A stretch of 64,000 nt of DNA from Streptococcus parasanguinis (GTDB lineage Bacteria > Bacillota > Bacilli > Lactobacillales > Streptococcaceae), in the NCBI RefSeq assembly GCF_018499505.1, contig NZ_JAHDAC010000002.1:62001-126000 (forward strand). Reading direction: 5' to 3'. A program made the position numbers and the translations under genes. The notes beneath the pieces were generated by a model. That model was not told the DNA's origin, did not search any database, and saw nothing but the letters and a program-made list of their open reading frames with translations. Of this stretch, positions 43,465 through 54,101 are shown one piece after another (within the stretch, counting starts at the first letter, position 1; every line of letters begins with the position of its first letter).

Positions 43465-44799
43465 TTATTTTTCCATAAACTGAGCCAAATCTTGTAAAGA
43501 ACGTTCGGCAATTTTCTCATAGCGCTCTTTTTTATCTCGAATGCGTGGGCCTTCTAGCTCTTTGATAATCCCGAAGTTGACATTCATGGGTTGGAAATGT
43601 TTGCTGTCGGCATGGGTGATATAGTGAGCCAGACTTCCAATTGCTGTCGTTTCAGGGAAAATCGCTGCTTCTTCTCCTTTGAAAAGGCGAGCTGCATTGA
43701 TTCCAGCTACAAAACCTGAGGCAGCTGACTCAACATAGCCTTCTACACCTGTCATTTGGCCTGCAAAGAAGAGGTTTGGTTGTCTCTTAGAACGGTAGGT
43801 TTGTTCCAGCAGATTTGGAGAATCCATGTAGGAATTGCGGTGCATGACACCATATCTCACAAATTCCGCGTTTTCCAAACCTGGAATCATTTGGAAGACC
43901 CGTTTTTGTTCGCCCCATTTAAGGTGAGTTTGGAAGCCGACGATATTGTAGAGGCTGGCAGCTGCATTGTCTTGGCGAAGCTGAACGACTGCATATGGGG
44001 TCTTAAATTCCCCATCACGAGGTCCTTTGTAGTCATCTGGATACTCGAGCCCAACTGGCTTCATAGGGCCATAGAGCATAGTTTTGATGCCTCGTTTGGC
44101 CATGACTTCAATTGGCATACAACCTTCGAAATACTTTTCTTTTTCAAAAGAGTTGAGCGGGGCTTCTTCTGCATTGACCAAGGCCTCGTGGAAATCCATA
44201 AATTCTTGTTTGGTCATTGGGCAGTTGAGATAAGCTGCTTCTCCCTTGTCATAGCGTGACTTGAGATAGACCTTGTTCATATCAACGGTATTGACATCGA
44301 TAATCGGAGCTGCTGCATCATAGAAATAGAAACCATCGCCACCATTGAGAGCATGGATCTTTTCTGCCAAGGCATCGCTGGTTAGAGGCCCCGTTGCGAC
44401 CACTGTGATGGCATCTGTCGGCAATTCCGTAATTTCATCACGAATGACTTCAATGAGAGGGTGTTGGGACACCTTCTCCGTCACCCGGCTAGCAAAACCT
44501 TCTCGGTCCACAGCAAGTGCTCCACCGGCTGGTACACGAGTCGCTTCCGCTGCTTCAAGGATGACAGAACCCAGACGGCGCATTTCTTCTTTGAGGAGCC
44601 CGACAGCATTGGTGAGAGAATCCCCACGAAGAGAGTTGGAACAAACTAGCTCCGCAAAGTTGTCTGTTTTGTGTTGCGGAGTTGATTTGACTCCACGCAT
44701 TTCGTAAAGCTTGACCGGAATACCCTGTTGGGCAATCTGGTAAGCTGCTTCCGAGCCAGCAAGGCCCGCACCGATCACATTGATATAAGATTGAGACAT
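43465..44799 (-). CDS. trmFO: Folate-dependent tRNA (uracil-54) methyltransferase
   Basis: A flavoprotein that makes m5U54 in tRNA using methylene-THF. From the ATG at 44799 it is 444 aa, the usual length; the frame is open 57 bp further, but GAGGT spacing favours 44799. N-terminal FAD motif [17 protein letters not shown], then [20 protein letters not shown] with the catalytic Cys, and [19 protein letters not shown]. An extended -10 TGGTATAAT lies upstream (44882-44890). Confidence 0.95.
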   Translation of the reverse strand: MSQSYINVIGAGLAGSEAAYQIAQQGIPVKLYEMRGVKSTPQHKTDNFAELVCSNSLRGDSLTNAVGLLKEEMRRLGSVILEAAEATRVPAGGALAVDREGFASRVTEKVSQHPLIEVIRDEITELPTDAITVVATGPLTSDALAEKIHALNGGDGFYFYDAAAPIIDVNTVDMNKVYLKSRYDKGEAAYLNCPMTKQEFMDFHEALVNAEEAPLNSFEKEKYFEGCMPIEVMAKRGIKTMLYGPMKPVGLEYPDDYKGPRDGEFKTPYAVVQLRQDNAAASLYNIVGFQTHLKWGEQKRVFQMIPGLENAEFVRYGVMHRNSYMDSPNLLEQTYRSKRQPNLFFAGQMTGVEGYVESAASGFVAGINAARLFKGEEAAIFPETTAIGSLAHYITHADSKHFQPMNVNFGIIKELEGPRIRDKKERYEKIAERSLQDLAQFMEK

Positions 44800-44906
44800 G
44801 ACACTAATACCTCTTTGGGTATCAAAACACCCCACTGGACTGTTAGACACCCACAAATCTTTCTAATTTTCTACTTGGTCCATTATACCAAAAAGCCAAG
44901 TAAAAA

Positions 44907-44931
44907 GACAGGGAGGTTTTTCCTTCCTGTC
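44907..44931 (-). terminator. Terminator of topA
   Basis: GACAGGAAGG - AAAAA - CCTCCCTGTC on the - strand (one wobble), then T5. Confidence 0.85.
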
Positions 44932-44936
44932 CAACG

Positions 44937-44986
44937 AATGTCTATTATAACAGACATTTATAAAAATTGCCGTTATAATAGACATT
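44937..44986. repeat. 15-bp perfect inverted repeat downstream of topA
   Basis: AATGTCTATTATAAC (44937-44951) and its exact complement (44972-44986). A further AGACATT at 44952-44958 makes a nested 7-bp repeat with an 8-bp spacer. It begins 15 bp after the topA stop. Confidence 0.8.
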
Positions 44987-45001
44987 GAATTATTTGAAAG
45001 C

Positions 45002-47089
45002 TTATTTCACTTTTTCTTCTTCGTAGTCGCCATTGCTACATACGACTTGTTTGCCGCCACCACGAACTTTTTTCTCAACTAAGTAGTGGCCACATTTTGG
45101 ACAATCCCGACCGATTGGTTTATCCCAAGAGGTAAATTCACACTCTGGATAGCGATTGCATCCATAGAAGATACGGTTGCGCTTGGTTTTACGCTCGATG
45201 ATTTGTCCCTGATGACAGTCAGGACACTCCACGCCGATTTCTTTGACAATGGCCTGGGTATGACGACAATCTGGGAAATTACTACAAGCATAGAACTTAC
45301 CAAAACGTCCTAATTTAATCACCATCGGGCTACCACAGACTTCACAATCAAAACCAGCTGGTTCGTCTTTGATTTGGATTTTTTCCATCTCTTCTTCAGC
45401 CTTTGCGACTTCTTTAGAGAATGGTTTGTAGAAGGCATCAATGACTTTTTGCCACTCTTCTTTTCCAAGTTCGACATCATCGAGTTTCCCTTCCATCTCT
45501 GCTGTGAAGGTCACGTTGACAATATCTGGGAAGAATTCAACGATCAGTTTATTGACGATCTCCCCTAACTCTGTTGGTTCAAAGCGTTTGGCTACCAGCT
45601 TCACATAATAGCGTTTTTGAATGGTCTCAATCGTCGGAGCATAGGTTGAAGGACGACCAACCCCATTTTCTTCTAAGGTCTTAATCAAAGTCGCTTCAGA
45701 ATATCGAGCAGGTGGTTGGGTAAAGTGTTGCTCCGGTTTGCTATTGAGTTGCTTAACGATATCACCTTCTACCATATCCGGCAACATCTTGTTCTTATCT
45801 GAGTCGTTATAAATCGCCAAATAACCATCAAACTTCACCTGGCTCCCATTTGCCGTATACTGAACCCCATTTTGACCTAAACGAACATTCATAGTATCAA
45901 AGACAGCTGCTGTCATTTGACTAGCCACAAAGCGGTTCCAAATCAAGGTGTAGAGTTTTAATTGGTCTTTGTCCAAGTATTTAGCAATGCTCTCAGGTGT
46001 ATTGAAGACGCTGGATGGACGAATGGCTTCGTGGGCATCTTGGGCACCAGAAGCATTCTTCACGCGGCTTCCATGCTTGGAATATTTCTCACCAAAGCGA
46101 TCCACGATAAAGTTAGCTGCCTCATTTTGCGCAACTGGACTGATCCGTGTAGAATCAGTACGCATATAGGTAATCAAACCTTGAACACCAGAGCCAATAT
46201 TAATTCCTTCATACAATTGTTGGGCGACCATCATGGTCTTGCGTGTACGGAAGTTGATTTTATTGGCAGCATCCATTTGCATGGAAGAGGTGGTGTATGG
46301 AAGTGGCGCATTCCGACGACGTTCTTTCTTTTCAACTTTTTCAACGGTAAAATCTTTGCCATCTAAGCGTTCAAGAACAGCTTTCACCTCTTCATTGGTG
46401 TTGAGCTTCATCTTCTTGCCATCAATCCCATAGAAGCTGGCTTGGAATTGCTTGGTCCCTTTTTTGAAGACACCATCAATTGTCCAGTATTCTTCCGGCT
46501 TAAAATCATTAATTTCATTTTCACGATCAATGATTAATTTGAGGGCAACTGATTGCACGCGCCCTGCAGAAAGTCCTTTTTTAACCTTTTTCCAAAGAAT
46601 AGGCGAAATTGAATACCCTACAATCCGGTCCAAGACCCGACGTGCTTGTTGGGCATCGACCAAGTCCATATCGATTTGGCGCGGTTCTTTAAAGGCATTT
46701 TTAACGGCATCCTTGGTGATTTCGTTAAAGACCACACGGTTTTTTTCTTTGGCATCCAAGTTCAAAATATGCGCTAAATGCCAAGAAATAGCTTCTCCCT
46801 CGCGGTCCGGGTCACTTGCGAGAAAGACTTGTTTGGCTTTTTTAGCTTCTTTTTTCAAATCATTGATCAAGGGACCTTTTCCGCGAATATTGATATACTC
46901 CGGTTCATAGTTATTGTCGAAATCGATCGACATGGTTGATTTTTTCAGGTCCCGAATATGGCCAACACTAGCCATGACTTTGTAGTTACGACCAAGGTAT
47001 TTTTCGATTGTTTTGGCCTTCGCAGGAGACTCCACAATCACCAAATTTTTCTTGGTTGTACTACTTTTCCTTTTTGTTTTTGTTACCAC
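45002..47089 (-). CDS. topA: DNA topoisomerase I
   Basis: Type IA enzyme that relaxes negative supercoils. It is 695 aa: N-terminal Toprim ([17 protein letters not shown]; the acidic DPDREGEA), the catalytic Tyr in TYMRTDSTR (about residue 314), and three C-terminal zinc modules (C-x2-C…C). The start is a GTG at 47089 with AGAGGG seven bases upstream; the length equals the pneumococcal protein. It has a strong own promoter. Confidence 0.97.
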   Translation of the reverse strand: MVTKTKRKSSTTKKNLVIVESPAKAKTIEKYLGRNYKVMASVGHIRDLKKSTMSIDFDNNYEPEYINIRGKGPLINDLKKEAKKAKQVFLASDPDREGEAISWHLAHILNLDAKEKNRVVFNEITKDAVKNAFKEPRQIDMDLVDAQQARRVLDRIVGYSISPILWKKVKKGLSAGRVQSVALKLIIDRENEINDFKPEEYWTIDGVFKKGTKQFQASFYGIDGKKMKLNTNEEVKAVLERLDGKDFTVEKVEKKERRRNAPLPYTTSSMQMDAANKINFRTRKTMMVAQQLYEGINIGSGVQGLITYMRTDSTRISPVAQNEAANFIVDRFGEKYSKHGSRVKNASGAQDAHEAIRPSSVFNTPESIAKYLDKDQLKLYTLIWNRFVASQMTAAVFDTMNVRLGQNGVQYTANGSQVKFDGYLAIYNDSDKNKMLPDMVEGDIVKQLNSKPEQHFTQPPARYSEATLIKTLEENGVGRPSTYAPTIETIQKRYYVKLVAKRFEPTELGEIVNKLIVEFFPDIVNVTFTAEMEGKLDDVELGKEEWQKVIDAFYKPFSKEVAKAEEEMEKIQIKDEPAGFDCEVCGSPMVIKLGRFGKFYACSNFPDCRHTQAIVKEIGVECPDCHQGQIIERKTKRNRIFYGCNRYPECEFTSWDKPIGRDCPKCGHYLVEKKVRGGGKQVVCSNGDYEEEKVK

Positions 47090-47122
47090 GTTTTATCCCT
47101 CTGTATTGTATAAATCTCATTG

Positions 47123-47151
47123 AGTTTAATACATTTTAAGAAAGATGTCAA
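47123..47151 (-). promoter_or_regulatory. Promoter of topA
   Basis: On the - strand: TTGACA (47146-47151), 17-bp spacer, TAAACT (47123-47128). Confidence 0.75.
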
Positions 47152-47175
47152 CTAGGAACTTCTCCTATAGGAAAA

Positions 47176-48024
47176 TCACAATTCGTATTTCAATTCATCA
47201 AGAATGTCCTGGCCTGAGGTGACAAGCTTTGCGCCTTCTTGAATTAGGTGATGGCAGCCTGCAGATTTTCCATCTAAAATATTTCCTGGAATAGCAAAAA
47301 CGTCTCGTCCTTCTTCCATAGCACGCTCACAAGTAATCAAACTCCCTGAACGGAGTCGCGCCTCTGCCACAATCACTGCCTGACAGAGACCTGCAATGAT
47401 GCGGTTGCGCTCAGGAAAATGAAACTTAAGTGGTGCCTGCCCTGGGCCATACTCGCTCAAGATCAGATGGTGTTCTCCCATATGCGCTTGCAGCCTTTGA
47501 TTGCTCTTTGGATAAAAGACATCCAGTCCCGTTCCAATCACTCCGATGGTCTTACCACCATTTCGTATACTGGCATAATGAGCTGTCGCATCAATTCCCT
47601 TAGCAAGTCCACTAATGATAACCAACTCATTCCCAAGTTCCTTAATAATCTTCTCTACAGAACGAACCCCTTCTCGCGTGGTCTCGCGAGCTCCAACAAC
47701 TGCAATCTTCGGTCTGGTTAACAATTCCAAATCTCCCTGGTAAAAAAGGAGTACAGGAGGATTGTAAATCTGTAGCAATTCCTCAGGGTATTCAGGATCA
47801 AAAATGGATAGAGATGGGAACCGTTCAAACTCCTTGTGTAAATGGTCTTCATCTAGCTGCCGGTATTTGTCTACAAAATGAAGGATACTGCGACAGCGAG
47901 CGATCCTTGCTATCTCTTCTATGCTTGGTAAGGCTTGGTCTTTCCTACAGTAGTCCAAAACTCTCAAGACTTGCTCATTTGATAAACCGGCTTCTTTTAA
48001 TTTAAAGATTTCAAATTTTTCCAT
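47176..48024 (-). CDS. dprA: DNA processing protein DprA
   Basis: Loads RecA on incoming single-stranded DNA during transformation. It is 282 aa from the ATG at 48024 (a GTG two codons upstream lies in the Shine-Dalgarno AGAAGG). N-terminal SAM-like domain (about 1-100), then the Rossmann domain with GSR/GARETT, SGLAKGID, GTGLDVFYP, and FHFPERNRIIAGL. A ComX-type box lies 29 bp upstream, so it is a late competence gene here too. Confidence 0.95.
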   Translation of the reverse strand: MEKFEIFKLKEAGLSNEQVLRVLDYCRKDQALPSIEEIARIARCRSILHFVDKYRQLDEDHLHKEFERFPSLSIFDPEYPEELLQIYNPPVLLFYQGDLELLTRPKIAVVGARETTREGVRSVEKIIKELGNELVIISGLAKGIDATAHYASIRNGGKTIGVIGTGLDVFYPKSNQRLQAHMGEHHLILSEYGPGQAPLKFHFPERNRIIAGLCQAVIVAEARLRSGSLITCERAMEEGRDVFAIPGNILDGKSAGCHHLIQEGAKLVTSGQDILDELKYEL

Positions 48025-48052
48025 GGTCACCTTCTACTTCCTCTCACTTATT

Positions 48053-48060
48053 TATTCGAA
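48053..48060 (-). promoter_or_regulatory. ComX (cin/com) box of dprA
   Basis: TTCGAATA on the - strand, one base from TACGAATA. The T-rich stretch expected near -25 is supplied by the T-tail of the preceding terminator (48070-48097). Confidence 0.75.
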
Positions 48061-48069
48061 AAAGAAAAG

Positions 48070-48097
48070 AAAAAAGCTCTATTTCTAGAACTTTTTT
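48070..48097 (-). terminator. Terminator of the ROK gene
   Basis: AAAAAAGTTCTA - GAAA - TAGAGCTTTTTT, a 12-bp stem with one wobble. The stop codon of the ROK gene lies inside the hairpin. Confidence 0.85.
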
Positions 48098-49014
48098 TGA
48101 TGTGTCGAAGAATAAAAGTAAGATGCGGCACCAATCAAGTTGCTTTCATTATGGAAGCGAGCCGCTTGAATGGGCAAGGTCTCAAATTGTTTATGACCTT
48201 TTTGAGAGAGCAGGTCATGGTATTGTCGACTGATCTCATCGATCAGTAGTGGTTGACCACTAATGCCCCCTCCAATCGTCACCTTTTCAAGCAAGAGCAA
48301 AGATTGAAGATTAAAAATTAGAATAGCAATATCATGGCAATAAGCCTGAAACAAGGATGTCAGCTCCTCATGGCCCCCTTGATCAAGAGCTTTGAAAACA
48401 GCAATACCATCTACCTTTTCTAGATTCAAGATGTGACTAGCCTTCTCAACAAATTGAACAGCAGAACCGGTGTTTTCCAAAAGATTGGAAATGCCTTGCA
48501 AAAAGAGTTCGCGATGAAAGCGGCGATTTTCTGGTGTTCTTTCTGCCTTATCAATAGACCGAATGTATTCTGTCAGTTGCCATCCTCTCAATAGGTCACC
48601 ATTAGAAAGAAGAGCAAGGCCAACTCCTGTCCCTAGGACCAAGGTTGCACCACATGGACAATCTTTTAGATTGCCAAGCCTTGCTTCCGCTAGACCAGCA
48701 GCTTCTCCATCATTAAGAACGGTGACAGGGACTTGAAATGTTTGTTCTAGTCTACTTGCTAGAGGAATACCTCGCAAATATGGAATGAGACCACCTCGAA
48801 AGACAAAGCCAAGGCTCTTTTGGATCTCACCAGGGCATGAAATGGCGATCCCCTCGATTTCTTCCCGTACAGGAGCAATGATTTCTTCTAATCCTTGCCA
48901 AAACTCCTCAATCGTAGATGGTGTTGAAATCTTGTCTGTATGAACCAATTGATAGTCTGCATCCATCAGACCATACTTAATAAAGGTCCCTCCGATATCG
49001 ATGGTAAATAGCAT
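48085..49014 (-). CDS. ROK-family sugar kinase
   Basis: 309 aa. N-terminal phosphate-binding TIDIGGTFIKYGL, VLNDGEAAGLAE with the catalytic Asp region, and ATLVLGTGVGLALL. The zinc-binding C-x-CG-x-C cluster of classical ROK repressors/kinases is reduced (only CPCGA near residue 118). There is no DNA-binding domain, so it is a kinase (glucose, mannose, or another hexose). It lies 3 bp downstream of rnhB and is probably co-transcribed. Confidence 0.85.
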   Translation of the reverse strand: MLFTIDIGGTFIKYGLMDADYQLVHTDKISTPSTIEEFWQGLEEIIAPVREEIEGIAISCPGEIQKSLGFVFRGGLIPYLRGIPLASRLEQTFQVPVTVLNDGEAAGLAEARLGNLKDCPCGATLVLGTGVGLALLSNGDLLRGWQLTEYIRSIDKAERTPENRRFHRELFLQGISNLLENTGSAVQFVEKASHILNLEKVDGIAVFKALDQGGHEELTSLFQAYCHDIAILIFNLQSLLLLEKVTIGGGISGQPLLIDEISRQYHDLLSQKGHKQFETLPIQAARFHNESNLIGAASYFYSSTHQKKF

Positions 49015-49017
49015 AGC

Positions 49018-49785
49018 CTAATCCTCACACATTGATTTGACGGGTTCAAACGAACGCCGATGGATAGGCGTCGCTCCCAGCTGGTAGAGGCCATCCAGGT
49101 GATTAGCCGTCCCATAGCCAGCGTTCTGCGCAAAATCATAACCCGGATATTCTTTATCAAACTCTTCCATCATCTGATCCCGAGTCACCTTGGCTACGAT
49201 GGATGCTGCAGCAATGGATAAAGAGTTAGCATCCCCTTTGATGATACTAGTTTGGGAAATAGGAAGATCTAACCTCATGGCATCAATCAAAAGATGCTGG
49301 GGTTGAGGCTCTAGCTGACCAATGGCTTCCATCATGGCTAGCTTCGTAGCTTCATAGATATTAACCTGGTCAATCACGTGATTGTCCTTGATGCCGATTC
49401 CAATCGCAATGGCGTTTTGGAGCACAGCCTCATAGATTTCCTTGTGTTTGGATTTTGGAATCTTTTTACTATCGTTGAGTCCTGGAATCTTACAAGCTTT
49501 CGGCAAGATCACGGCAGCTGCAACAACTGGACCCGCTAATGGGCCACGTCCCACTTCATCCACTCCTGCAATGAGCTCCATCCCATGCGCATAGCATTCT
49601 TTTTCATAGGCCAGCATTCCTTCCAAGCGCTCATCTTCATCTAAACGTTTTTGGATTTCTCTTTTTCGCTTTGCGATCGCTTGGATCACACCAGATCGGC
49701 TATCCTGTTCCAATTCAGCCAATAAAGGATCGTCTAACCGCTGGATGTTTGCTAATTGTTCTTTAATTTCCTTAATGGTTGCCAT
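49018..49785 (-). CDS. rnhB: Ribonuclease HII
   Basis: Cleaves RNA in RNA-DNA hybrids, including single ribonucleotides. 255 aa from the ATG at 49785 (a TTG one codon earlier is in frame). The catalytic [11 protein letters not shown] (about residues 76-86) and DSKKIPK, and later IDAM acidic residues, are present. An N-terminal extension of about 65 residues is typical of Gram-positive RNase HII. It overlaps the end of rbgA by 14 bp. Confidence 0.95.
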   Translation of the reverse strand: MATIKEIKEQLANIQRLDDPLLAELEQDSRSGVIQAIAKRKREIQKRLDEDERLEGMLAYEKECYAHGMELIAGVDEVGRGPLAGPVVAAAVILPKACKIPGLNDSKKIPKSKHKEIYEAVLQNAIAIGIGIKDNHVIDQVNIYEATKLAMMEAIGQLEPQPQHLLIDAMRLDLPISQTSIIKGDANSLSIAAASIVAKVTRDQMMEEFDKEYPGYDFAQNAGYGTANHLDGLYQLGATPIHRRSFEPVKSMCED

Positions 49786-50623
49786 CAATTTCCCCTACAC
49801 GATCAAGGGTATACCGTCCCAATTTCCCATCGCGAACATCTTTGACAAAGAGTTGGTAAAAACGGTCGTAATCTTCACGAAATCCTAATTTCTGGGTCAT
49901 TTCCATAATGATTTCAGGAGCTTCTTGTTCTAGATCCATTTGTTTAAAACGTTCCTGCAAAACAGCTGGATAATGCTCTTTAAAATAGTTAAGGCCAAAG
50001 ATGGTCACTTCATCCATTGGCAATAACTGGTCCTTGATGGCGCCTGTTAAAGCGAGCTTTAAGGCCACTTCTTCATCTTCAAACTTGGGCCAAAGAATCC
50101 CTGGAGTATCCAAGATTTCGAGGTCTTTATTGGTTTTCAGCCATTGTTGCCCCTTGGTCACCCCTGGTTTATTTCCAACGACTGCAATCTTTTTCCCTGC
50201 TAAGCGGTTCATCAAGGTTGATTTCCCAGCATTAGGAATCCCGATGATCATGGTCCGAAGGGTTTCAATCTGAATCCCCCGTTCCTTTTGACGGGCAATT
50301 TTATCGGCCATCAAAGACTTAGCAGCATCTGTTACTTTTTTTACCGTAGATTGCTCTTTGGAGTTGATAGCCAAGGTTTTGATGCCTTGTGACTCAAAAT
50401 AGTCCTGCCATTCTTTTGTTGCCACAGGATCTGCCAAGTCTACCTTGTTCAAAATCATTAATTTGGGCTTATCACCAACAATTTTGGTTAACATAGGATT
50501 TTGGCTTGATAGGGGCAAACGAGCATCTACCAAAACCGTCACAAAATCCACAAATTTTAAATTTTCTTGTACTTGTCTTCTAGCTTTGGACATGTGTCCA
50601 GGAAACCATTGTATAGTTGCCAT
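49772..50623 (-). CDS. rbgA: Ribosome biogenesis GTPase RbgA (YlqF)
   Basis: A circularly permuted GTPase needed for late 50S assembly. 283 aa from the ATG at 50623 (GGAG upstream; the frame is open eight codons further). Motif order G4 NKVD (about residue 60), G5, G1 GIPNAGKST (about 124-132), G3 DTPG (about 171), then a C-terminal ANTAR-like domain. It is the first gene of rbgA-rnhB-ROK. Confidence 0.95.
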   Translation of the reverse strand: MATIQWFPGHMSKARRQVQENLKFVDFVTVLVDARLPLSSQNPMLTKIVGDKPKLMILNKVDLADPVATKEWQDYFESQGIKTLAINSKEQSTVKKVTDAAKSLMADKIARQKERGIQIETLRTMIIGIPNAGKSTLMNRLAGKKIAVVGNKPGVTKGQQWLKTNKDLEILDTPGILWPKFEDEEVALKLALTGAIKDQLLPMDEVTIFGLNYFKEHYPAVLQERFKQMDLEQEAPEIIMEMTQKLGFREDYDRFYQLFVKDVRDGKLGRYTLDRVGEIDGNH

Positions 50624-50737
50624 GTTCTCCATTCCTTTCCAGTTCAATCTCTTCTATTATACCATGTTTTCTTGAATTCTCAGCCTTAAACGAGAATACA
50701 AAAAATGAAGCTAGCTAGGTAACTTCATTTTTATTTT

Positions 50738-51076
50738 CTAGCGAATTTGCTCAAAATGCAAATGCACGGCGATATGATCACCATAGCCGCTCCGTTCCAA
50801 ATCGCGTTGCAAGCGATAAGAAATGTAGTGTTCTGCAATGGTAATATAACCAGCACCAAGTAAACGGTGCTCAACCATTGATTGGATCATGCTGATGGTT
50901 GCGCGTTCTACTTGAGCTTCATCCAAATCCATGGCAACTTTCTTCGTTACTTGAGCTAAGTTTTGTCGCAAATCATCTGTCAAAACATAGACAACTTGCG
51001 CAGCTTTCAAAATAGCTTGGTAAATTTTATCTGGGTTGAATTCAACCACTTCTCCACTACGTTTAATGACTTCCAT
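50738..51076 (-). CDS. Stand-alone ATP-cone domain protein
   Basis: 112 aa. Residues 1-90 are an ATP-cone (VIKRSGEVVEFNPDKIYQAI … VEHRLLGAGYITIAEHYISYR), the allosteric nucleotide-binding module of class I/III ribonucleotide reductases and NrdR. There is no zinc ribbon and no reductase domain. It may sense ATP/dATP in trans; the target is unknown. It has its own promoter and no close partner gene. Confidence 0.8.
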   Translation of the reverse strand: MEVIKRSGEVVEFNPDKIYQAILKAAQVVYVLTDDLRQNLAQVTKKVAMDLDEAQVERATISMIQSMVEHRLLGAGYITIAEHYISYRLQRDLERSGYGDHIAVHLHFEQIR

Positions 51077-51148
51077 CGGAGTCTCCTTTATTTTAAATTT
51101 TCATGAATACTCCATTTCCTTTATAAAGAAATGAAGACCTACTACTTT

Positions 51149-51176
51149 ATTATATAATTTTTTTACAAAGAATCAA
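51149..51176 (-). promoter_or_regulatory. Promoter of the ATP-cone gene
   Basis: On the - strand: TTGATT (51171-51176), 16-bp spacer, TATAAT (51149-51154). Confidence 0.65.
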
Positions 51177-51252
51177 AGGTCTTTCAAAAAATAGATTCAT
51201 TCATTGGGAAGTTAAGTTATTTTTATTCAAACACAATTTCTACAATAAAATG

Positions 51253-52188
51253 TTAGTAATCTGGTCTTAAAACTCCCGTAATGATCTCTTTGGTTGCATG
51301 GTAATCCCCATCTACTACAACCTTGATGATGCGCTTCGCTTCTTCTGCCGGTGCTGGCACCAATGGCAAACGAGTTGGCCCTGCTTCAAAGCCCATATAG
51401 TTTAAGACAGCTTTGACAGGAGCTGGACTCGGATATGAGAAGAGAGCATTGACTTTAGGGATAAACTGACGTTGGATAGCCGCAGCCTTTTTAATATCGT
51501 TGTGTTCAATGGCTTGGAACATCTCATGCATTTCATCTCCATTTGTATGAGAAGCCACAGAGATCACTCCATCTGCACCAAGGTTCATCGCATGGAAAGC
51601 ATCTCCATCTTCCCCTGTATAGACGAGAAATTCTTCTGGCTTGTGTTCAATCAAGTAGGCCATATTAGCAAGAGTTGTACACTCTTTCACCCCAATGATA
51701 TTTGGGTGTTCTGCCAAACGAAGCATGGTTTCAGGCGTCATTTCCACAACCACGCGTCCAGGAATATTGTAGATAATAATCGGAAGATTAGATGCATCCG
51801 CAATCGCTTTAAAGTGTTGATACATTCCTTCTTGGGATGGTTTGTTGTAGTAAGGGACGATAGCCAATCCTGCTGCAAAGCCACCAAAAGCATCTACTTC
51901 TTTAACGAACTCAATCGAGTCGCGGGTTTCATTGGTTCCGACACCAGCGATCAAAGGAACTCGACCATTGACAATCTTTTGAACCGCCGCAAAGAGTTGC
52001 AATTCCTCATCGTGGGTCAAAGTTGGACTTTCTGCAGTCGTTCCAGCTAAGAGAATCCCATCTGTATGATGAGCCAAGAGGTGCTCGATCAAGGCAGGAA
52101 GAGCATCAAAATTAATGGTTCCATCTTCATGGAAGGGGGTGATAAATGCGGTGATGATTTTACAATCTTTTAAATCATTATAAGACAT
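51253..52188 (-). CDS. dapA: 4-hydroxy-tetrahydrodipicolinate synthase
   Basis: Condenses aspartate semialdehyde with pyruvate, the first step to diaminopimelate/lysine for the cell wall. 311 aa TIM barrel: [10 protein letters not shown] near residue 49, the catalytic Tyr in IIIYNIPGR (about residue 140), the Schiff-base Lys in IIGVKECT (about residue 168). It follows asd by 140 bp, so precursor and product enzymes are adjacent. Confidence 0.95.
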   Translation of the reverse strand: MSYNDLKDCKIITAFITPFHEDGTINFDALPALIEHLLAHHTDGILLAGTTAESPTLTHDEELQLFAAVQKIVNGRVPLIAGVGTNETRDSIEFVKEVDAFGGFAAGLAIVPYYNKPSQEGMYQHFKAIADASNLPIIIYNIPGRVVVEMTPETMLRLAEHPNIIGVKECTTLANMAYLIEHKPEEFLVYTGEDGDAFHAMNLGADGVISVASHTNGDEMHEMFQAIEHNDIKKAAAIQRQFIPKVNALFSYPSPAPVKAVLNYMGFEAGPTRLPLVPAPAEEAKRIIKVVVDGDYHATKEIITGVLRPDY

Positions 52189-52199
52189 AGAAAAACCTT

Positions 52200-52327
52200 T
52201 CTCTATATAAGAAAGAGGCTGGGGCCTGCTTGCCTTTGCCTCATGATCTGTTTATAAAACAAGTTGATTCGCTAAAAAGCTGAGGAAGAAATCAAACTCT
52301 TCGAGTTACTGATTTCTGTTTCGCTCT
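52200..52327. repeat. Intergenic element between dapA and asd
   Basis: Starts GAGGCTGGGG, a typical streptococcal intergenic repeat start. It contains GAAATCA…TGATTTC around an inner AACTC/GAGTT stem (about 52289-52317). No gene. Confidence 0.5.
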
Positions 52328-53404
52328 CTACTTCAACTCAAATTTCAATTCAGCTGTTGGACGTACGAGTCCACGTTCGTGAAGAGTTTCTGCGATTTGG
52401 ACTGAGTTCCAAGCGGCACCTTTAAGAAGGTTATCTGAAACCACCCACATGTGGATCCCTTTTCCAGCATCCAAGTCTTTACGAATCCGTCCAACGAAGG
52501 TATCACGTGAACCGACCGCATTAACGGCTTGTGGGTAAATTTGGTGAGCAACATCGTCTTCAAGGACTGCACCTGGGAATTCTGCAATAGCAGCTTTCAC
52601 TTCGTCAATTGGAGCCACTTCTTTTGTTTCAATGTAGACTGACTCTGAGTGAGCTGACAAGACTGGAATCCGCACACAAGTTGCCGAAACGGCAATGCTA
52701 TCATCTTCCATGATTTTCTTGGTTTCATTCGTCATCTTCATTTCTTCGTAAGTATAGTCATTTTCTGTGAAGACGTCGATTTGCGGAAGAGCGTTGAAAG
52801 CGATAGGGTAATGTTTTTTATCACCACCACATGGCAAGATTTCCGCTTTGACATCGCGTGGGTTGACCCCATCATTCAAGACTTCCTTCAACTCACGTTG
52901 GGTTTCAAGAATAGCTCCCATACCAGCCCCTGATACAGCTTGGTAAGTAGACACGATGATACGGTCCAAGCCCCATTTTTGACGAACCGGCTCAAGAGCG
53001 ACCATCATTTGAATGGTCGAACAGTTTGGACAAGAGATGATTCCGTTATGAGCATCAAGCGCATGTGCATTCACTTCAGGAACAACCAATGGGACATCCG
53101 GATTTTGACGGAAATATGAAGTGTTATCTACGACTACTGCGCCTGCTTTCACCGCATAAGGTGCATATTTGGCAGATGTTGAACCACCAGCTGAGAAAAG
53201 AGCAATATCAACGCCTTCAAAAGCATCTTCAGTCGTTTCTTCGATGGTCACGTCTTGCCCTTTAAATTGCAAGACTTTTCCTGCAGAACGTGCTGACGCA
53301 AGGTAGCGAATTTTATCGATTGGAAGAGTAGATTCTTCCAACATTTTAATCATTTGAGCACCAACGGCACCTGTAGCACCGACAACAGCAACTGTGTATC
53401 CCAT
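52328..53404 (-). CDS. asd: Aspartate-semialdehyde dehydrogenase
   Basis: Reduces aspartyl phosphate to aspartate semialdehyde. From the ATG at 53404 (AGAGGA upstream) it is 358 aa: NADP motif [12 protein letters not shown], catalytic Cys in SCPNCSTIQ (about residue 128), substrate-binding HSESVYI. The longer frame to 53485 crosses the promoter -10 (TATAAT, 53450-53455 on the - strand) and is rejected. Confidence 0.95.
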   Translation of the reverse strand: MGYTVAVVGATGAVGAQMIKMLEESTLPIDKIRYLASARSAGKVLQFKGQDVTIEETTEDAFEGVDIALFSAGGSTSAKYAPYAVKAGAVVVDNTSYFRQNPDVPLVVPEVNAHALDAHNGIISCPNCSTIQMMVALEPVRQKWGLDRIIVSTYQAVSGAGMGAILETQRELKEVLNDGVNPRDVKAEILPCGGDKKHYPIAFNALPQIDVFTENDYTYEEMKMTNETKKIMEDDSIAVSATCVRIPVLSAHSESVYIETKEVAPIDEVKAAIAEFPGAVLEDDVAHQIYPQAVNAVGSRDTFVGRIRKDLDAGKGIHMWVVSDNLLKGAAWNSVQIAETLHERGLVRPTAELKFELK

Positions 53405-53492
53405 AGTAAATCCTCTTTCAAAATTTTCTAAAAATTGAGTATTTGTACTATTATACAATTTTTTGGCATAAATGAAAAGTACCAACAGAAGG

Positions 53493-53520
53493 AAAAAATC
53501 CTGATTCTAAGATCAGGATT
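53493..53520 (-). terminator. Terminator of DUF3137-lemA
   Basis: AATCCTGAT - CTTAGA - ATCAGGATT then T6 on the - strand. Confidence 0.9.
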
Positions 53521-53549
53521 CTTAATGGTTATTTATCATAAATAGCTTT

Positions 53550-54101
53550 TTAGTTCAGGTCATAGTTCAAGTCACTTAAATCTTTCTTACCTTGTGTTTC
53601 TTCAGCAAGAAATGGAACTTGATGGATCCCCTTTACACCTGCTACGATAGACGCTGGAAATGAAACAATTTCTTGATTGATGTGGCTGACATTACTGTTA
53701 ACAATTCGCTTCGCTGCAGCAAGATCTTCATTTTCGTCAGCGATTTCCTTTTGCAAGGCCAAGAATTGGTTAGAAGACAAGAGCTCTGGATAGTTTTCAC
53801 CGACTGCACGAATTTGTGCCAAGACATCATTTTGATTGCTAATAACTTGGTTGGATTCTTGAATAGTCGCTCCTTGGCGTAAAGCAACTAAATCAGTGAA
53901 AATCTGTTGCTCATGTTTGGCATAAGCTTTGGCTACTTTTAACATTTCCGAAATGGTATCATAGCGTTTTACGAGGACGATATCAACGGTTCTCTTTGAT
54001 TCTTCAATGGTCACTAGATAGCGATTGAGACGATTTCCTACACTAATAAACCAAATAGCCAATAGGGCAACAAATATGATTAAGCCGATAATGAGATTCA
54101 T
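53550..54101 (-). CDS. lemA: LemA family protein
   Basis: 183 aa with one N-terminal membrane helix (residues 3-21), then a helical-bundle domain (LNRYLVTIEESKRTVDIVLVKRYDTI and later FPASIVAGVKG). LemA proteins are membrane-anchored with a short outside N-terminus; their role is unclear. Its ATG overlaps the stop of the DUF3137 gene (ATGA), so the two proteins are probably made together. Confidence 0.9.
   Translation of the reverse strand: MNLIIGLIIFVALLAIWFISVGNRLNRYLVTIEESKRTVDIVLVKRYDTISEMLKVAKAYAKHEQQIFTDLVALRQGATIQESNQVISNQNDVLAQIRAVGENYPELLSSNQFLALQKEIADENEDLAAAKRIVNSNVSHINQEIVSFPASIVAGVKGIHQVPFLAEETQGKKDLSDLNYDLN

Noticed and set aside
44800-44856. Longer N-terminus for TrmFO
   Set aside because: The 19 extra residues are not family-like, and the ATG at 44799 has a well-placed Shine-Dalgarno and the normal length.
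53405-53485. Longer N-terminus for Asd
   Set aside because: The extension translates the promoter region (TATAAT at 53450-53455) and the Shine-Dalgarno; the ATG at 53404 begins the NADP fold.
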